Shown piece after piece: positions 17,285 to 25,742 of a stretch of 37,375 nt of DNA. The notes below the pieces were generated by a model that did no database searches, was not told the DNA's origin, and was given only the letters and a program-made list of their open reading frames with translations. How positions within the stretch are numbered: the first letter of the stretch is position 1; each line of letters opens with the position of its first letter. A program made the translations under genes and the position numbers. The DNA comes from Bacteroidetes bacterium UBA1947 (lineage in GTDB: Bacteria; Bacteroidota; Bacteroidia; Chitinophagales; Chitinophagaceae). The stretch is taken from NCBI GenBank assembly GCA_002336915.1, contig DDET01000052.1, positions 1 through 37,375 of the forward strand, given 5' to 3'.

Positions 17285-17904
17285 AAGCCGATTGCTATCA
17301 TTGTGTACAATATCCACATTATGATGGTATGCATGCCCCAGTAAACACCATAAGTATTGTATGAATGATGAATAACATAGTCACCGAAAATGAAGAGAAA
17401 CAGGGAGCCTGAAAAGTATACAAGAAATGCTACGCTGATCCAGAACGCGGGGTCTCTCTCAAGTCTTATAACTTCTAGTTCGGAAAGTATTTTGTAAAAA
17501 TAGGCTATGGCGTAACCGATCACAATTATGCCTTCTATAGAACGCGAGTAGCTATTAAAGTGCGTTAAACCATTTACAAACCGTATATCGGCAAATGTCA
17601 GCAGCGCAAATAGTACCATTAAGAAAGGTATAATGTGGCGAATGGCTATATTTTTCAGTAGCAAAACATAAAATAGAGATATCATTTCAAATTCCCATAG
17701 CGTAAAAAACGGGAACATGAACAGGTTATTTTTATTATACCACCACAAAATATAGCAGGTAACTTCTGCAATAGCAGCTCCCCAAACATGGATGCTGATC
17801 ACTTTGTAAGGTTTGGGAAGCTGCTTAAAATAGCGGACGCCGGTAAATACCGGGAGTACCAGTGCCAATGGCGAGCTTGCTAGTAAAAACGTAGTGAAGG
17901 TCAC
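17263..17904 (-). CDS. Seven-helix membrane protein, putative sensor for the adjacent kinase
   Basis: A 213-residue polytopic protein with seven hydrophobic helices at about 7-24, 36-56, 61-83, 90-108, 122-140, 151-174 and 187-207. No soluble domain is present. No family was recognised with confidence. It starts at a GTG (no in-frame ATG precedes the first helix). Its 3' end overlaps the sensor-poor kinase gene, and the order 7-TM, kinase, regulator is typical of a split sensor. Aromatic and polar residues in helices 2 and 3 (WWY, WEFEMISLFY) could line a ligand site; this is speculation. Confidence 0.8.
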   Translation of the reverse strand: MTFTTFLLASSPLALVLPVFTGVRYFKQLPKPYKVISIHVWGAAIAEVTCYILWWYNKNNLFMFPFFTLWEFEMISLFYVLLLKNIAIRHIIPFLMVLFALLTFADIRFVNGLTHFNSYSRSIEGIIVIGYAIAYFYKILSELEVIRLERDPAFWISVAFLVYFSGSLFLFIFGDYVIHHSYNTYGVYWGMHTIIMWILYTMIAIGLWSTSKA

Positions 17905-17931
17905 AGCCGTTGTTTGGTTTTTACCGTGACA

Positions 17932-18531
17932 CTACTTTTGGTACAATACACTTTTGTGGTCGCAGGTGTTTGGGCAGGGAGTGCTAAGATCGAACACGCA
18001 GGAATTTCCGGCGCTGTCAATTACGTAGTCATATTCCTCATTCGCACTGTTTTTCTTAATGCCTACCAGCATCATCTTCATAAAGTGCGTCGGGTTGTCC
18101 GGCATAGTAATAGATGGCAACATGCCGATGCCTAAATATGCCCGGTAAGCTATGAATTTATTTTTCTTTGCCATCTTGGCCAGGTGAGTGATATCCAGTA
18201 ATGGTAGTTTGAAAGCACGTATATAATCGCTCGTGCCTTTTGAGTGATGAGGATGTTCATTAAACCTTTGCCAGGCTTCGGTAAAGCTGACAGCATAAAA
18301 AACGGGTATTGTATCTAGCCGTGTAGGTGTGTTTTTTTTGTGTTTTTTCGCAGGCGCTCCTTTAGATCTCAAAACGGAAGCAGGTTTGATTGAGGCTTTC
18401 TTTTTTGCAACCGCTTTTGGTGCAATTTTCTTGTTTTCAGCCGTTTTTCTTGCAGCTGCTTTTACTGCTTTTTTCGCCTGTGCTTTTACCGGGGCATTTT
18501 TTTTGCCTGTGGTCTTGGTCGTTTTGGCCAT
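17932..18531 (-). CDS. Protein with histone-H1-like Lys/Ala tail and unknown C-terminal domain
   Basis: 199 residues. Residues 1-70 are extremely rich in Lys, Ala, Thr and Pro (KKAVKAAARKTAENKK, AKKKASIKPA), like the histone H1/Hc1-type tails that bind DNA in bacteria. Residues about 72-199 form a globular domain with no known match (FYAVSFTEAWQRF, FIAYRAYLGIGMLPSITMP, CVFDLSTPCPNTC). It contains clustered cysteines near the end. It lies 27 bases before the 7-TM/kinase/regulator operon on the same strand. A nucleoid-binding role is inferred only from the tail. Confidence 0.78.
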   Translation of the reverse strand: MAKTTKTTGKKNAPVKAQAKKAVKAAARKTAENKKIAPKAVAKKKASIKPASVLRSKGAPAKKHKKNTPTRLDTIPVFYAVSFTEAWQRFNEHPHHSKGTSDYIRAFKLPLLDITHLAKMAKKNKFIAYRAYLGIGMLPSITMPDNPTHFMKMMLVGIKKNSANEEYDYVIDSAGNSCVFDLSTPCPNTCDHKSVLYQK

Positions 18532-18642
18532 AGTAATTAATTTTTATGTTGTTTAATAATTGAAAGCAGCGTTCATGTAGGCAAAATAAAATCGGGAATA
18601 CATCAGGAAAGTGCGATAAACGTTAAGATAAATGACCTATTA

Positions 18643-18806
18643 TCATCTTCCCGGTACCGTCTTGTCTTTAAGTTCCTTAGTACAGTGTACATCCAAAGTG
18701 CCAATGATCCATATGTCATTGACCGAAGTGTCATAATGATCGATCTTAATAGTTTTGCCTACCGATGTTCATCTATAGGGATAATGAACTGATCAATATT
18801 AAACAA
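18643..18806 (-). pseudogene. Possible frameshifted small-gene remnant
   Basis: The 354-base gap between the two flanking genes has no intact gene. On the minus strand it reads FNIDQFIIPIDEHR (from a TTG at 18806 to a stop at 18759-18761). In an overlapping frame it then reads VGKTIKIDHYDTSVNDIWII and GTLDVHCTKELKDKTVPGR up to a TGA at 18643. The two parts would join with a single frameshift near 18760. An AAGGAG lies upstream of the TTG. The strings look protein-like but match no family I know. The rest of the gap shows nothing else. Confidence 0.3.
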
Positions 18807-18885
18807 ATATTATTGAATTGTCTGTGCTCCTTGTGAAATATATTTTCGGTTAATTGAGGGTGTGCTGCAATTTCAACAGTAGCCG

Positions 18886-19497
18886 CTACCATATCCTGAC
18901 CAGGTAATGAACGTACATGTTTAACGGCCTTGTTTCATCAGCATTGATCTTTGCTTTCTCTGCGTTCTTATCCGGATCGCCTGTGTCGGCTACCTTAATT
19001 GATAGTGGGGTAGGTGCCTGGGCCCCTACTTTTTGACCGGTTTCATCTGATACGATGACATTTAAGTGCTTGTGCTGCTGAAAGGCATCGAGTTGTATAG
19101 AACCAACATTGGCGCCAGGTGTCTTGTTATATAGTTCATATCGACTGGCGGTATCAGGGTCATTAATACCACCGGTATCTGTTCCACGTAAAAAATAACC
19201 GCGGTAATCAGGGATGTAAAATTTTATGCCTGTCAGGTCGGTTACATATTCTTCTGTACCCGGTGCCTTCCCATCCTTATTGTATGTATAGCCTATCGCA
19301 TAAAATAAGGACGGGTACTTTATTGCATCAAGCTGCCTGCCGTCGCATACCATCCATCCTGATGCTTCGAGAACACCGTTGTCAATTGTTCCAGGTATCC
19401 CCCCAGGTGGCGTAAGTGGATGCGTTACCTGGGCTATTTTGCCACTGTATGCTATAATAGTTCCTGCGGGGATCAGCATTGGGGGGAGTCCTGTCAT
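18886..19497 (-). CDS. Phage tail collar domain protein
   Basis: A 203-residue protein of the tail-collar (MdpB-like) family. The features are the N-terminal PAGTIIAYSG, the hallmark WMVCDGRQLDAIKYPSLFYA, then IPDYRGYFLRGTD, FQQHKHLN, and the closing RPLNMYVHYLVRIW. In phages this fold forms the short tail-fibre trimer tip; bacteria also carry stand-alone copies. Its start overlaps the stop of the 946-aa gene by four bases (ATGA), so the two are coupled. No signal peptide is present. No other recognised phage genes lie nearby, so it is not part of a visible prophage. Confidence 0.9.
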   Translation of the reverse strand: MTGLPPMLIPAGTIIAYSGKIAQVTHPLTPPGGIPGTIDNGVLEASGWMVCDGRQLDAIKYPSLFYAIGYTYNKDGKAPGTEEYVTDLTGIKFYIPDYRGYFLRGTDTGGINDPDTASRYELYNKTPGANVGSIQLDAFQQHKHLNVIVSDETGQKVGAQAPTPLSIKVADTGDPDKNAEKAKINADETRPLNMYVHYLVRIW

Positions 19498-22334
19498 AAA
19501 ATTGTGTTAGTCTTATTATGAATAAATAGACGGTCATGCTCTTGCAACCATTGCATACTGGTGGGTACGCTTACATTCCATTTTTCTATCACTTTTTTCT
19601 TCGTATGGTGTTCGGGCTCCATGAGGTCCTGCAAGGCCATCGCAGTGCCTTTGTCGGCAGCGATGACTGGCGTAAACCGGTCCTGTCCGTAAAAAATGGT
19701 GCCCGTAGAAAGATAGTATAATATTTTGAAATGGTAATGCGGGTTAACAGGCAGCAGTATGCGTATGTTCTCCGACTCTTCATAAGCAACATAGTCATCG
19801 TTATCCGGCCTGGCAAAGATATCGTACAGCTCATCTTTATCTGGCTGGCTTATCCTTTTATCCACTGAGAATACCATTTCTGCCCAGTCAAAAGCTTGCG
19901 ACAGGAACTGCACGTATGCCGGGTCAAAAATGGCAGGGTCCATCCCGTCCGGGTGGCGGGCTATGCTGCCAGTCGATGCTTTTTGCAGCAATACATCAAA
20001 GCAGGCATTTTTTACGGCACTGCGTATTCTTTGCGCCGCTATTGTTTTGTTATGCTCGCTATTAATAAGCTTTTGGGAGGGGGCGGCCTGTTGCCATAGC
20101 CTTTGATAGCCTTTCATTAACTGATCGTATACTTTTACCCTCCATGCATTGAAGGTATAATCGTGGCATATGCAATGCAGGCTTAAACTTAGTTGGTAAG
20201 ATGTAGCAGTAGGGTCGGTCACTAAAAGTATGGGAACGGAGTTTGATTCGTAAGTGTGGTCGGGAGCGGCATTATTGGCTGGGGCTGCATCGATGTTACC
20301 ATTGTTTGCGACAGTGTCGGCGGGACTTAACGGATAACTAATGGATTTTTTATCTGAAGTTGCAAGCGGCACGGATTGTACTCCTGCAATAAGTGTTGCC
20401 CCCTTGTCCCCGGAGTATATGACATACATTTCATCAGGTATATAGCCTTCCGGTACGGGAATACTATTCACCGGCGAGATGTTATCATCCTTATATACCA
20501 TAGCGGTGACAATTTTGCTACTTACAGGAGGTGCAGGCAACCCGTCGGCCTGGTATTGCATGCCCAATGATAAGTAAGTTTCCGGCTTAATGTCGTCAAT
20601 CGCAGGGGCTGGCAGTGGTTTGCCGGGCGTAATATTGCCGGCACCGTCGTTGGTTATCCAGGCAGACTTATCGATAGACAGGTCCAGCATGAAGCGTTTT
20701 CCATGGTTTATGAGCTGCATTTCATACACTTTGTTCAACCAGCGGTAAATACCCCTGATGTGATGGCTTCCTTGCCTGTTGTCGAGCACGTGTGTTATCT
20801 CTTCTACAACTTCCTGCCTGAAACTATTTTCACGATGATGGTACACTTTTTCTGAGATACGGCTTATCGTATCATCCACTATGTTTTTGGCAACTTTTTT
20901 AGATGTTTCCGCGGGGGCCGGCACCGGGCTGCTAAGATTTGCGCCCTCAGTGGCATTGGTCACAACCAGGCTGCCGCTATTTACTGCGCCATAGGGTGCA
21001 AAACCATCATATTTGTGGGTAGTGGTATATTGCGCCAGGGTTCTGTCAATTTCATGTTGCAGGCTGTATTCTTTTAGCGAATGATCTTGTTGGGTGTCGC
21101 CAAGCTTTCCGGACGTTATCGTTTCCTGCTGTATTTGCGATTTTTTATTCCTGATCTCCTTTACCTCGCCCTTTAATACGTTCTCGATATGAGCTATCTC
21201 ACCCGGCTCATAACCACAATGTCTATGCTGTACCATTTGAAGGGTGCCGATCGCATATGGTGCTATGGTGCCTGTAAATAAAAGACCACTGACGGGTGCT
21301 ACTGCAGCAGCCGTTGACGGGAATAACTCATCAGGCAATAATAATTGGGCATTTAAACAAGTCTGGAATTTTTCCGCATCCCATGTTTCTTCTGTTGTTG
21401 ATTCAAAGGCTTCAAAAATGGCATTTACAATGAGTATCTTATTCAGGCTATCCAGCATATGCACGTTATATCCATTGATAAGGTTCAATGCAAAAACATT
21501 TTGCCACACCTTATCTATGATGTCCGGATCACTGGTAAGCCGGGGGCTGTCTTCTTCTGTTAATGTATCGATGATTGGTATGGCCATCTCAAAAAGCTCA
21601 GCGATTGCCCGGTAGTTACAGCTCCTGCCCCTGAGTATATCGTATATACCGGGATAAAGGCTGAAATGACCCAGCAATGCACTGTTTTCGCCGGAGATAT
21701 ATTCGCCGCTTGTCAAAAAGGCTGATACTATTGTATCTATATCAGGCCATGTTTTATCTTTTTTATCGCTCAGCGTTTTATATAAATTAGCTCCGTCTTT
21801 CTCAACATAAGTATAACTTATGAAATGGTCATCATTAGCCTTGTCAGGTGCATGTAACTGCTGCAGGTATAAGTAAGGGAACAGGTTTTTATGACCACCT
21901 GGTATGATGTCTGCGTCATTTATTTCCATGCTGTATGATGGTGTGTAGTTAATAATATCCTGCTCGTCGTTGTCATCGCGTGTGTCGTCATTCGATGGTT
22001 CTTCACCGCAACTTACCTCGTAAAGATTCCCCTGGAAATTTTGTTCATATCTTGATCCGAAATCAGCATCAAGGAAAATATAGTTTTTATCTTCCGATAC
22101 GGACCTGTAGAGCCGGAGCGTACCTTTGATGTTAATATGGTCGGGGAAAATAACGTCAAACCTTAGATCTGAAAAGCTATGCAGATATCCGTTCCATGAT
22201 CTTTCAGGCATGTCTTCCCTGTATATTTTGAAATGCTGTACAAGGCCATTATTGCCCTCGATGCTATGTTCGTTTAGCAGGCTTTCAATATGGAAATTGT
22301 AAGATTTGTACGGTAAAGTGAATTTTCCCTTCAT
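19494..22334 (-). CDS. Large unknown protein of the tail-collar cluster
   Basis: 946 residues, no signal peptide or membrane helix. Residues 1-105 look beta-rich. An acidic linker (about 110-130, SNDDTRDDNDEQD) follows, then a helical part (about 200-340). At G374-E390 is the striking motif GYEPGEIAHIENVLKGE, followed by a charged helix (KEIRNKKSQIQQETI). A second helical segment ends in RGIYRWLNKVYEMQLINHGK (Y530 region), after which come Pro/Ala-rich linkers and beta-like parts. I recall both motifs from large uncharacterised proteins in other bacteria, but cannot verify that here. It is the third gene of four, coupled to the tail-collar gene. A scaffold or assembly role is inference. Confidence 0.85.
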   Translation of the reverse strand: MKGKFTLPYKSYNFHIESLLNEHSIEGNNGLVQHFKIYREDMPERSWNGYLHSFSDLRFDVIFPDHINIKGTLRLYRSVSEDKNYIFLDADFGSRYEQNFQGNLYEVSCGEEPSNDDTRDDNDEQDIINYTPSYSMEINDADIIPGGHKNLFPYLYLQQLHAPDKANDDHFISYTYVEKDGANLYKTLSDKKDKTWPDIDTIVSAFLTSGEYISGENSALLGHFSLYPGIYDILRGRSCNYRAIAELFEMAIPIIDTLTEEDSPRLTSDPDIIDKVWQNVFALNLINGYNVHMLDSLNKILIVNAIFEAFESTTEETWDAEKFQTCLNAQLLLPDELFPSTAAAVAPVSGLLFTGTIAPYAIGTLQMVQHRHCGYEPGEIAHIENVLKGEVKEIRNKKSQIQQETITSGKLGDTQQDHSLKEYSLQHEIDRTLAQYTTTHKYDGFAPYGAVNSGSLVVTNATEGANLSSPVPAPAETSKKVAKNIVDDTISRISEKVYHHRENSFRQEVVEEITHVLDNRQGSHHIRGIYRWLNKVYEMQLINHGKRFMLDLSIDKSAWITNDGAGNITPGKPLPAPAIDDIKPETYLSLGMQYQADGLPAPPVSSKIVTAMVYKDDNISPVNSIPVPEGYIPDEMYVIYSGDKGATLIAGVQSVPLATSDKKSISYPLSPADTVANNGNIDAAPANNAAPDHTYESNSVPILLVTDPTATSYQLSLSLHCICHDYTFNAWRVKVYDQLMKGYQRLWQQAAPSQKLINSEHNKTIAAQRIRSAVKNACFDVLLQKASTGSIARHPDGMDPAIFDPAYVQFLSQAFDWAEMVFSVDKRISQPDKDELYDIFARPDNDDYVAYEESENIRILLPVNPHYHFKILYYLSTGTIFYGQDRFTPVIAADKGTAMALQDLMEPEHHTKKKVIEKWNVSVPTSMQWLQEHDRLFIHNKTNTIL

Positions 22335-22350
22335 CTTATTTTTTTAATGG

Positions 22351-22842
22351 CTACTCGCCTTGAGGAAATGCTAGCATATTACCTATAAAATGTTCGCTGT
22401 TTGCAGATGTTCCGTAATGCATGTCAAACCACACATATTGCACACCCATGCTGACGTCGATACTAAATGCCCCGCTACAGTTGTTACTGTCAGGTACTAT
22501 TTCTTCAGGATCGGTCACCGGGGCGCTGTCCTCCTCTATGGTTGCAGATTTCTTTTTGTTTGAGGTCGATGGTAGTTTCTGCGCAGCTAGGGCTGCACCT
22601 GTAGCCTGGGCATTTGCACTTTGTAAAAGTATCGGGATATTAAAAGGCACGGGTTCCAGGATCGTAGATGGCCCTTGCCATTGGAAAAACGTGTTTGCAT
22701 TTCCCTCCACATAGATGTCTTTCCTGTAAAAGGTAAAATCAAGATCGTAATAACTGTCTTCAGGCAAAGTGACGGGGGAAAAGGAAAAAACAAAGCAAAA
22801 AGTGCTGTTCCCGGATTGTTTCGAGATAACTATTGGTTCCAT
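22351..22842 (-). CDS. Unknown protein of the tail-collar cluster
   Basis: 163 residues, no signal peptide. The first 85 residues are beta-rich and aromatic (TFCFVFSFSPV, YYDLDFTFYRKDIYVEG, TFFQWQGPS). A Lys/Ser/Asp-rich low-complexity linker (about 92-118) follows, and then a short beta-like end (FSIDVSMGVQYVWFDMHYG). No family was recognised. It lies 16 bases upstream of the 946-aa gene and 78 bases after the 200-aa gene, with a terminator hairpin in that gap. It is likely a partner protein of the large protein. Confidence 0.75.
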   Translation of the reverse strand: MEPIVISKQSGNSTFCFVFSFSPVTLPEDSYYDLDFTFYRKDIYVEGNANTFFQWQGPSTILEPVPFNIPILLQSANAQATGAALAAQKLPSTSNKKKSATIEEDSAPVTDPEEIVPDSNNCSGAFSIDVSMGVQYVWFDMHYGTSANSEHFIGNMLAFPQGE

Positions 22843-22880
22843 GTTTGATTAGTTTTTAGAACGTGTGAGAATGCATTCAT

Positions 22881-22918
22881 AAAATAATATAAGGCCCGGA
22901 CCCTGCCGGGCCTTATAT
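22881..22918 (-). terminator. Strong intra-operon terminator/attenuator
   Basis: A perfect 13-bp stem (22887-22899 with 22906-22918) and six-base loop begins two bases after the stop codon of the 200-aa gene. On the minus strand it is followed by TATTTTA. The next gene of the cluster starts 39 bases beyond its end, so read-through is needed unless a second promoter exists. Confidence 0.9.
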
Positions 22919-22920
22919 CA

Positions 22921-23523
22921 TTAAGCGGTTGGAGTGAGAGTAAAAGAAAACGGGTTATTACCACCGCCTGTCAGCACAAGGTCTGCTTTGGTTATGCCGA
23001 GCAATGATAATTCTGTATTTATAGAAGAAAGAACGGCGGAATTGATCGCCTGGCCTTCTGTTACTTCCGAAGCTAGGCCTACCCATAGAGTGGGCTTAAA
23101 TTCAAAGGTTGCTTTTTGGTTGGGTGCTATATTGGTTTTCGCGGCCAGTAATTTTCCGTCTTTCAGTATCCTGGCCTGGATGGCGCCAAATGAAAGTGAA
23201 TTTTCTACATCAATTGCGTTCGGGCTTGATGCGCCATTAGGATCCAGTTGCATGCTGTCACCGGAACCACCGATGTTAACTAACCATTTGTCGCCATTGG
23301 TAGTTTCCATTTGAGACGATACGTTGCCATAAATGTCCATAGCGGCTACTTCAAACTCCATGGGGTATGTGAATACATTGTGCCAGCCGCGTCCGCAGTT
23401 TTTTATTACGCGCCATGCAATAGCTACTTCTTCGAATGTAGTTGCAACATTTTTTTGGAAGAGTACAACCGAATTGTTATTGATGTCAAATGAATTATTG
23501 TAAAATGTGATTTCTATGTCCAT
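22921..23523 (-). CDS. Beta-rich unknown protein, first gene of the tail-collar cluster
   Basis: 200 residues, no signal peptide. It reads as strand-rich throughout: MDIEITFYNNSFDINNNSVV, NVATTFEEVAIAWRVIKNCG, NVFTYPMEFEVAAMDIYGN, and ATFEFKPTLWVGLASEVTEG. The ending is Gly/Thr-rich (LTGGGNNPFSFTLTP). No catalytic motif is visible. I could not assign a family, although the first half feels like part of a conserved group. Its own terminator directly downstream suggests that it is made in larger amounts than the other three proteins, as for a repeating structural subunit. That reading is inference. Confidence 0.8.
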   Translation of the reverse strand: MDIEITFYNNSFDINNNSVVLFQKNVATTFEEVAIAWRVIKNCGRGWHNVFTYPMEFEVAAMDIYGNVSSQMETTNGDKWLVNIGGSGDSMQLDPNGASSPNAIDVENSLSFGAIQARILKDGKLLAAKTNIAPNQKATFEFKPTLWVGLASEVTEGQAINSAVLSSINTELSLLGITKADLVLTGGGNNPFSFTLTPTA

Positions 23524-23651
23524 TTTTTTAAAGATTATAATAGTGATGCCTACTTTTTTCTGGCTGTTCGGCTTTTACCAGTTACTTGCGCAATAACAGG
23601 TACAAAGGTGTAGCAATGCATGTACTAAGGAAAGAGTAAAAATGCCCGTTC

Positions 23652-23676
23652 TTAAAAACAGGTATTTTTACCTGTT
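23652..23676 (-). terminator. Terminator of the adenylate cyclase gene
   Basis: AACAGGTA (23657-23664) and TACCTGTT (23669-23676) form an 8-bp stem with a TTTT loop. On the minus strand the stem is followed by TTTAAG. It lies about 60 bases past the cyclase stop and separates the cyclase from the tail-collar cluster. Confidence 0.65.
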
Positions 23677-23734
23677 CCTATCAACGATATAAAGAAGTGA
23701 AATTGATAATAATGGGGCCGCGTATAAAGAAGGG

Positions 23735-25612
23735 CTACATCAGTAGCCAGGTTTCCATAAGGCCCTTGCCTTTTACTTCTATTGAGCCGCGGCTCTTGAA
23801 CTTATACTTATGTTCCAGCTGTTTTTTAAATCGTTCTGAGCAGTGTATCTCACCGGCTATGCCCGTAGTTTCCATTCGGCTGGCGGTATTTACGGTGTCG
23901 CCCCAGAGGTCATAAATGAATTTCCTTCTGCCTATCACTCCAGCTACCACTGGGCCGCAATCCAGACCCATACGAAAGGTTATAGGTGTGTTGTCTGCGG
24001 CTTTATACTTACTCATTTCTGCCTTTATCTCCAGCGCCATTTCAGCCGCAGCCTCCGCATGCCGCGGATTTAGTTCAGGCAAGCCGCTCACGGCCATATA
24101 ACAGTCGCCTATGGTTTTTATTTTTTCCAGTCCATGCTTATCCGCCAGCATGTCGAAGTTGGTGAAGATGCTGTTCAGTATATTCACCACCTCCTTTGGG
24201 TTCCTGCTGTCAGAAAAGGTGGTGAAGCCGGCCATATCAATAAATAGTATCGAAGCATGCTCAAAATAATCTGCTATAGGGTGCTCTCTTTTCTTCAGCC
24301 GTTCAGCTATCTTTTCCGGCAGTATATTCAGTAATATGTTCTCAGAGCGTTTCCTTTCCCTCGCTATAAAAATTATTACCAGTAGCAGGACAATGATCCC
24401 TATAAAAAAGAAAGTCGCCTCAATGCGTTTTTTGCCCAGGGCCAGTTGATCTATTTTTATTCGGTCGTTCAGTTTTTCTTCATCCAGTTTGCGCTGTACG
24501 TAGCTCAGTTTTTCATTAGCCTTGGCAAGGTTAAGCGTATTGAGCATCGCTGCGGCACTGTCTTTTGCCATGATGGCCGAGTCCGCATACAGGTAAGCGT
24601 TCCGCATGTTATTCTTCGCTGCATAGACCTTGTATAGCCAGGTATACATTTCCGCACCAAGCCCGTAGTTTGGCCAGAAAGGTTTGCTCTCGCAGAGGTG
24701 AAGTGCCTTTAGTAAGAGCTTTTCGGCGTTATCATAGTCTTTCTGGTAATAGTAAATAGCAGCTCTTGTAGTCATAGAGCCTGCGGCATTTTTTATCTGG
24801 TTGGTAGCAAGGCTCACTTCTATATCCTTGTCCAGCAGGGGAATCGCTTCAGTATACTTGCCCTGCTGGAAATAGGTAATACCTATATTGCCGCCTGATA
24901 TTGACTTCCAGACACTCTCATTCTTTTCATTAGTGGCACTATCATAAACTTTTTGAAAATACCAGAGGGCGCTGTCATACCTTTTCATCCTCCTGTAGCA
25001 TAGGCCTATAGTATTGCTTATGGTATAGTACATGTTATGGCCCCTCGGTGGCTGGGTCGCAAGGGCCTCCTGCAGGTACTTAATAGAATTGTCGTAATCT
25101 TCGTACCGGTAGTACATTCCCCCAAGAGCTGAAATATATTCCTGCTTTGGCGGGAATTCGCCGGGGCTGAAATTTTTGTAAATATTATAAGCACCTATAA
25201 AATTTTCAAGGGCGGTGCTTTCATGCCTGCTAAACTCCCAATGAAAATCGGCGATGGACTGTAATGCGTCCGCTTGCAGGTAAGGCATGTTATTTTCCTC
25301 TGCATATCGCGCCACCTCTGCGATCTTATTGATTAGTGTATCCCTGCCGGTGGCCTGCCTGTGTACCTGTTCATGATATAGTACCAGTTTGAGTTTATAG
25401 GCAAGCTCTTTGTCGCCCGCATCTTCTGCACGCTTTGATAATGATCGTAAAGTGTCCAATACCTTTTCAGTTGATTTGCCATTGAAGGAGGACCTAAGGC
25501 TGTCAAGATAATAATACCGTTGAGCATAGGAACTGAATTTGGGGACCGGGTTTTGAGCAAGACCGGCAAAACACGAGGCTAAGAAAAACAATATAGCAAG
25601 TAAACGCTGCAA
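23735..25612 (-). CDS. TPR-containing membrane adenylate cyclase (class III)
   Basis: 625 residues. A signal peptide (1-19, ending LAQ) leads to an extracytoplasmic TPR part (about 30-390, for example YISALGGMYYRYEDYDNSIK). One membrane helix follows (FFFIGIIVLLLVIIFIA), then a linker NILLNILPEKIAERLK and the class III cyclase domain. All catalytic residues are there: metal-binding D459 (LFIDMAGF) and D503 (TIGDCYM), adenine-selecting K499 and D568 (YDLWGD), transition-state N575 and R579 (NTASRM). The K/D pair predicts ATP, not GTP. It makes cAMP in response to a periplasmic signal. It is transcribed toward the tail-collar cluster but has its own terminator. Confidence 0.94.
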   Translation of the reverse strand: MQRLLAILFFLASCFAGLAQNPVPKFSSYAQRYYYLDSLRSSFNGKSTEKVLDTLRSLSKRAEDAGDKELAYKLKLVLYHEQVHRQATGRDTLINKIAEVARYAEENNMPYLQADALQSIADFHWEFSRHESTALENFIGAYNIYKNFSPGEFPPKQEYISALGGMYYRYEDYDNSIKYLQEALATQPPRGHNMYYTISNTIGLCYRRMKRYDSALWYFQKVYDSATNEKNESVWKSISGGNIGITYFQQGKYTEAIPLLDKDIEVSLATNQIKNAAGSMTTRAAIYYYQKDYDNAEKLLLKALHLCESKPFWPNYGLGAEMYTWLYKVYAAKNNMRNAYLYADSAIMAKDSAAAMLNTLNLAKANEKLSYVQRKLDEEKLNDRIKIDQLALGKKRIEATFFFIGIIVLLLVIIFIARERKRSENILLNILPEKIAERLKKREHPIADYFEHASILFIDMAGFTTFSDSRNPKEVVNILNSIFTNFDMLADKHGLEKIKTIGDCYMAVSGLPELNPRHAEAAAEMALEIKAEMSKYKAADNTPITFRMGLDCGPVVAGVIGRRKFIYDLWGDTVNTASRMETTGIAGEIHCSERFKKQLEHKYKFKSRGSIEVKGKGLMETWLLM

Positions 25613-25742
25613 CTGGTAACTATTTGGCGCTAAGGTAATAAAGCCTTAAAATAATATATTTTGAGTGTTTTTCTGTAAAATACCTTCGGCAAGGATCAAT
25701 AATTTAATTTTTATCATACAATACACAGGCTGGGCAAACACA

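Noticed and set aside
18886..23523. Prophage or complete contractile injection system
   Set aside because: No capsid, terminase, integrase, sheath, tube, baseplate or AAA+ gene is visible on either side in this window.
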